Positions 9,416-10,888 of a DNA stretch of 10,888 bases are shown here, in pieces. How positions within the stretch are numbered: position 1 is the first letter of the stretch; each line of letters begins with the position of its first letter. The notes beneath the pieces were generated by a model. That model was not told the DNA's origin. It made no database searches and worked only from the letters and a program-made list of their open reading frames with translations. The stretch is from Poriferisodalis multihospitum (GTDB lineage: Bacteria > Actinomycetota > Acidimicrobiia > Acidimicrobiales > Poriferisodalaceae). The stretch spans positions 1 through 10,888 of the forward strand of contig JAPYOI010000143.1 in assembly GCA_028278755.1 (NCBI GenBank). The letters run 5' to 3'. A program made the translations under genes and the position numbers.

Positions 9416-10507
9416 TCAGGCAAGGAATGCCTTCAGTTCTTCGAGCAGGGGGATCGGGCCGGGGTCGCGCCGGGCCGCAGCGGCGACACGCAGACTCAGC
9501 ACGTCGACCTGGTAGATGAGGTCGAACAGCTGCGCCATGGGGCCGTCGCCCGCGGCGTGCAGTTCGGCATGCGGCACGACGATGCGGGCGCCGTCGAGCA
9601 CACCGCTCGTGAAGTCGTAGCGACGACCGAGCTGCGGATGCTCGAAACCGTGGCGCAGCGCGATCACCGCGAGCGGCGAGCCGTCGGCCAAGCGACCGGC
9701 TTGGTCCCATCCGGCCAATTCGTTGTGGCACAGCTCAGGCATGAAGCTGGCGAAGGCGGGGATCTTGGCGTTCTCGTTGATCTGAGCCTTGGCACGACCC
9801 GCAGCCACCGCACCGAGTGCACCTCCGCCGTAGAAGACGGGAGTCATCTCGCCGTTGCCCACCGCGCTCACGATGCCCTCGAGCGAGTCTGCCGCGGCGC
9901 TGGCACCGTCGGCGGAACCGCGCCGTCTCCGCAGCTGGGCTGCCGCTGCGTCCACCCATCCGGCAATGCCGGAGAGCAAACCGGCTCGCTCAAGTGCAAC
10001 GAGCGGGGCGACAGAGATCGCGCCCACCGCGGCCCGCGGCATCGGGATCGTGCTGTCCACCTCGTAGAGCGGTGCAGCCCACTCGCCAGCCAGCTCGGCC
10101 AAGCGCCCGCCTGATGTGACGGCTATCACCGAAGCGCCCGCATCGTGCGCAGTCGTGGCCGCCTCGAGCGTCTCTTCGGTGTTGCCGCTGAACGAGACGG
10201 CGATGGCAAGCGTGGTCGGGCCAACGAACGCCGGGCACTCGTAGCCCTTGGCGACGGTGACCGGCACCGGCATCAGGGGGGCTGCAAGCGCCGAGACGAT
10301 GTCACCGGCGACGCCGGAACCACCCATGCCCATGACCGCGACATTGGCGATGCGGCCGCCGTCGACCGCTCCCTGGGTGGCCTCAGACGAGGCCAGCGCT
10401 GCCTCCAACTGCTCAGGCAGGTTCGCGACCGCTCGCGCCAAGTCGAGGGAGTCGGGGCCAGCCGCAGCGGCAGGTGTCGCCGGGGCGTCATCGTGCGACG
10501 ATGTCAT
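9416..10507 (-). CDS. SIS-domain phosphoglucose/phosphomannose isomerase family protein
   Basis: The 363-residue product carries two SIS (sugar isomerase) domains. Features are VMGMGGSGVAGDI (58-70), the phosphate-binding VSFSGNTEET (104-113), and a C-terminal region with INENAKIPAF (243-252) and PELCHNELAGWD (257-268). In the archaeal bifunctional phosphoglucose/phosphomannose isomerase, as I recall it, catalytic Glu203 and His219 sit 16 residues apart. Here Glu245 and His261 have that spacing and context. It probably interconverts fructose-6-phosphate with glucose-6-phosphate or mannose-6-phosphate in the cytoplasm. That fits the adjacent phosphomannomutase, which would carry mannose on to mannose-1-phosphate. 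Many actinobacterial homologues (such as Rv3256c) lack biochemical proof. The ATG at 10507 overlaps the upstream stop as ATGA. The open frame extends upstream of this start, but the extra residues are out-of-frame translation of the Trm112-like gene. Confidence 0.88.
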   Translation of the reverse strand: MTSSHDDAPATPAAAAGPDSLDLARAVANLPEQLEAALASSEATQGAVDGGRIANVAVMGMGGSGVAGDIVSALAAPLMPVPVTVAKGYECPAFVGPTTLAIAVSFSGNTEETLEAATTAHDAGASVIAVTSGGRLAELAGEWAAPLYEVDSTIPMPRAAVGAISVAPLVALERAGLLSGIAGWVDAAAAQLRRRRGSADGASAAADSLEGIVSAVGNGEMTPVFYGGGALGAVAAGRAKAQINENAKIPAFASFMPELCHNELAGWDQAGRLADGSPLAVIALRHGFEHPQLGRRYDFTSGVLDGARIVVPHAELHAAGDGPMAQLFDLIYQVDVLSLRVAAAARRDPGPIPLLEELKAFLA

Positions 10508-10740
10508 GGCTCGAATGTCGGGGTGAGTTCGCCGCTCGCAATGCGGGCATCGAGCGCCGCCGCGGAGGCTGGGTCGGCATCGGTTGCCTCGTCGATCAGC
10601 AGCACCGGAATGCCACCGTCGACGGCGTATGTCTTGCGCAGGCGCGGGTTGTACAGCAGCTCGTCGTCGGGCACGAAGTAGAGCGGTCCCTTGTCCTGGG
10701 GGCACGCCAGCACGTCCGCCAAGACCGGATCAAGACCCAC
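10504..10740 (-). CDS. Small Trm112/UPF0434-like protein, zinc ligands largely absent
   Basis: This 78-residue protein starts MGLDPVLADVLACPQDKGPL and continues to TYAVDGGIPVLLIDEA, the beginning and end of the Trm112/YcaR fold. In eukaryotes and archaea Trm112 stabilises methyltransferases. The role of bacterial versions is unclear. Canonical members have two CxxC pairs; here only Cys13 remains, and the second pair is replaced around NPRLRKTY (31-38), so zinc binding is unlikely. The GTG start at 10740 follows GGGAGG with a five-base spacer. An in-frame ATG at 10806 overlaps the upstream stop as ATGA and would add 22 residues. That leader contains a rare AGA codon, is arginine-rich, and lies before the usual family start, so I prefer GTG. 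The gene overlaps the SIS gene by four bases. Its position between phosphomannomutase and SIS genes is typical in Actinomycetota. Confidence 0.87.
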   Translation of the reverse strand: MGLDPVLADVLACPQDKGPLYFVPDDELLYNPRLRKTYAVDGGIPVLLIDEATDADPASAAALDARIASGELTPTFEP

Positions 10741-10745
10741 GCGTG

Positions 10746-10751
10746 CCTCCC
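10746..10751 (-). promoter_or_regulatory. Ribosome binding site of the Trm112-like gene
   Basis: The minus strand reads GGGAGG, five bases before GTG at 10740. It decides between this start and the upstream ATG at 10806, which has no Shine-Dalgarno. Confidence 0.65.
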
Positions 10752-10802
10752 GAGCGCGGCGCGACGTCGTCGTGAGGCCGCGTCTGCGATTCCATGCGGC
10801 GA

Positions 10803-10888
10803 TCATGCCAGCAACGTCGTGATCTCACTCACGCGCTCCGCTACCGCCCCAGCGTCAGGTGCCTCGAGATTCAGCCGCAGCAGGGGCT
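10803..10888 (-). CDS. manB: Phosphomannomutase/phosphoglucomutase, C-terminal end only
   Basis: Only the last 27 residues are inside the window, from PLLRLNLEAPD to ITTLLA and a TGA stop at 10805-10803. The pattern matches the end of the C-terminal domain of alpha-D-phosphohexomutases, where (T)EP-LR-N-EA closes the phosphate-binding region. The two bases before the first full codon, AG, would fit the conserved Glu. The enzyme would convert mannose-6-phosphate to mannose-1-phosphate for GDP-mannose. The call rests on this short piece plus the downstream Trm112-like and SIS genes, the same neighbours as manB in mycobacteria. A phosphoglucosamine mutase or another family member cannot be excluded. 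Confidence 0.7.
   Translation of the reverse strand, partial: PLLRLNLEAPDAGAVAERVSEITTLLA

Noticed and set aside
8624..10114. A 496-residue open frame on the plus strand across ahcY and the SIS gene
   Set aside because: It spans two confidently identified minus-strand genes and their junction. Its composition is that of a shadow frame.
10508..10705. N-terminal extension of the SIS isomerase to 429 residues
   Set aside because: The extension is an arginine-rich shadow of the Trm112-like gene. The ATG at 10507 with ATGA overlap gives the family length.

Overview
The window is high-GC DNA, about two thirds G+C by eye. It carries a compact, gene-dense stretch of core bacterial chromosome. All eleven supportable genes lie on the minus strand, so the biological order runs from the right end to the left end. 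Protein features point to Actinomycetota. Release factor 2 resembles the actinobacterial type, with no frameshift site. The phosphomannomutase / Trm112-like / SIS-isomerase / S-adenosylhomocysteinase neighbourhood resembles the one known from mycobacteria. A deep lineage such as Acidimicrobiia is possible but not provable from this window.

Right part (about 9.4 to 10.9 kb): the C-terminal end of a phosphomannomutase is followed by a small Trm112-like protein and a phosphoglucose/phosphomannose isomerase-type SIS protein. The junctions are ATGA overlaps or very short, so this is probably a mannose-phosphate operon. S-adenosylhomocysteinase (ahcY) follows after 36 bases, with a very strong ribosome binding site.

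Middle part (about 2.5 to 7.85 kb): a ComF-type phosphoribosyltransferase, a long-form ribosome hibernation factor, the SecA preprotein translocase ATPase and release factor 2 follow. The secA stop and the prfB start are one base apart.

Left part (1 to about 2.4 kb): ftsE and ftsX overlap by four bases and encode the ABC-type complex that controls septal peptidoglycan hydrolysis. After a 108-base gap with two small inverted repeats comes a crotonase-fold enzyme cut by the window edge. Its acid/base residues look like those of an enoyl-CoA isomerase rather than a hydratase.

The order comF - hpf - secA - prfB - ftsE - ftsX recalls the one known from Bacillus. It groups translation (release, hibernation), protein export and division functions. 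No gap between genes exceeds about 150 bases. I see no RNA gene, mobile element, CRISPR array, phage remnant or defence system, and no convincing sign of a wholly new system. The points worth a second look are variant active or metal sites, gene-order conservation and translational coupling.
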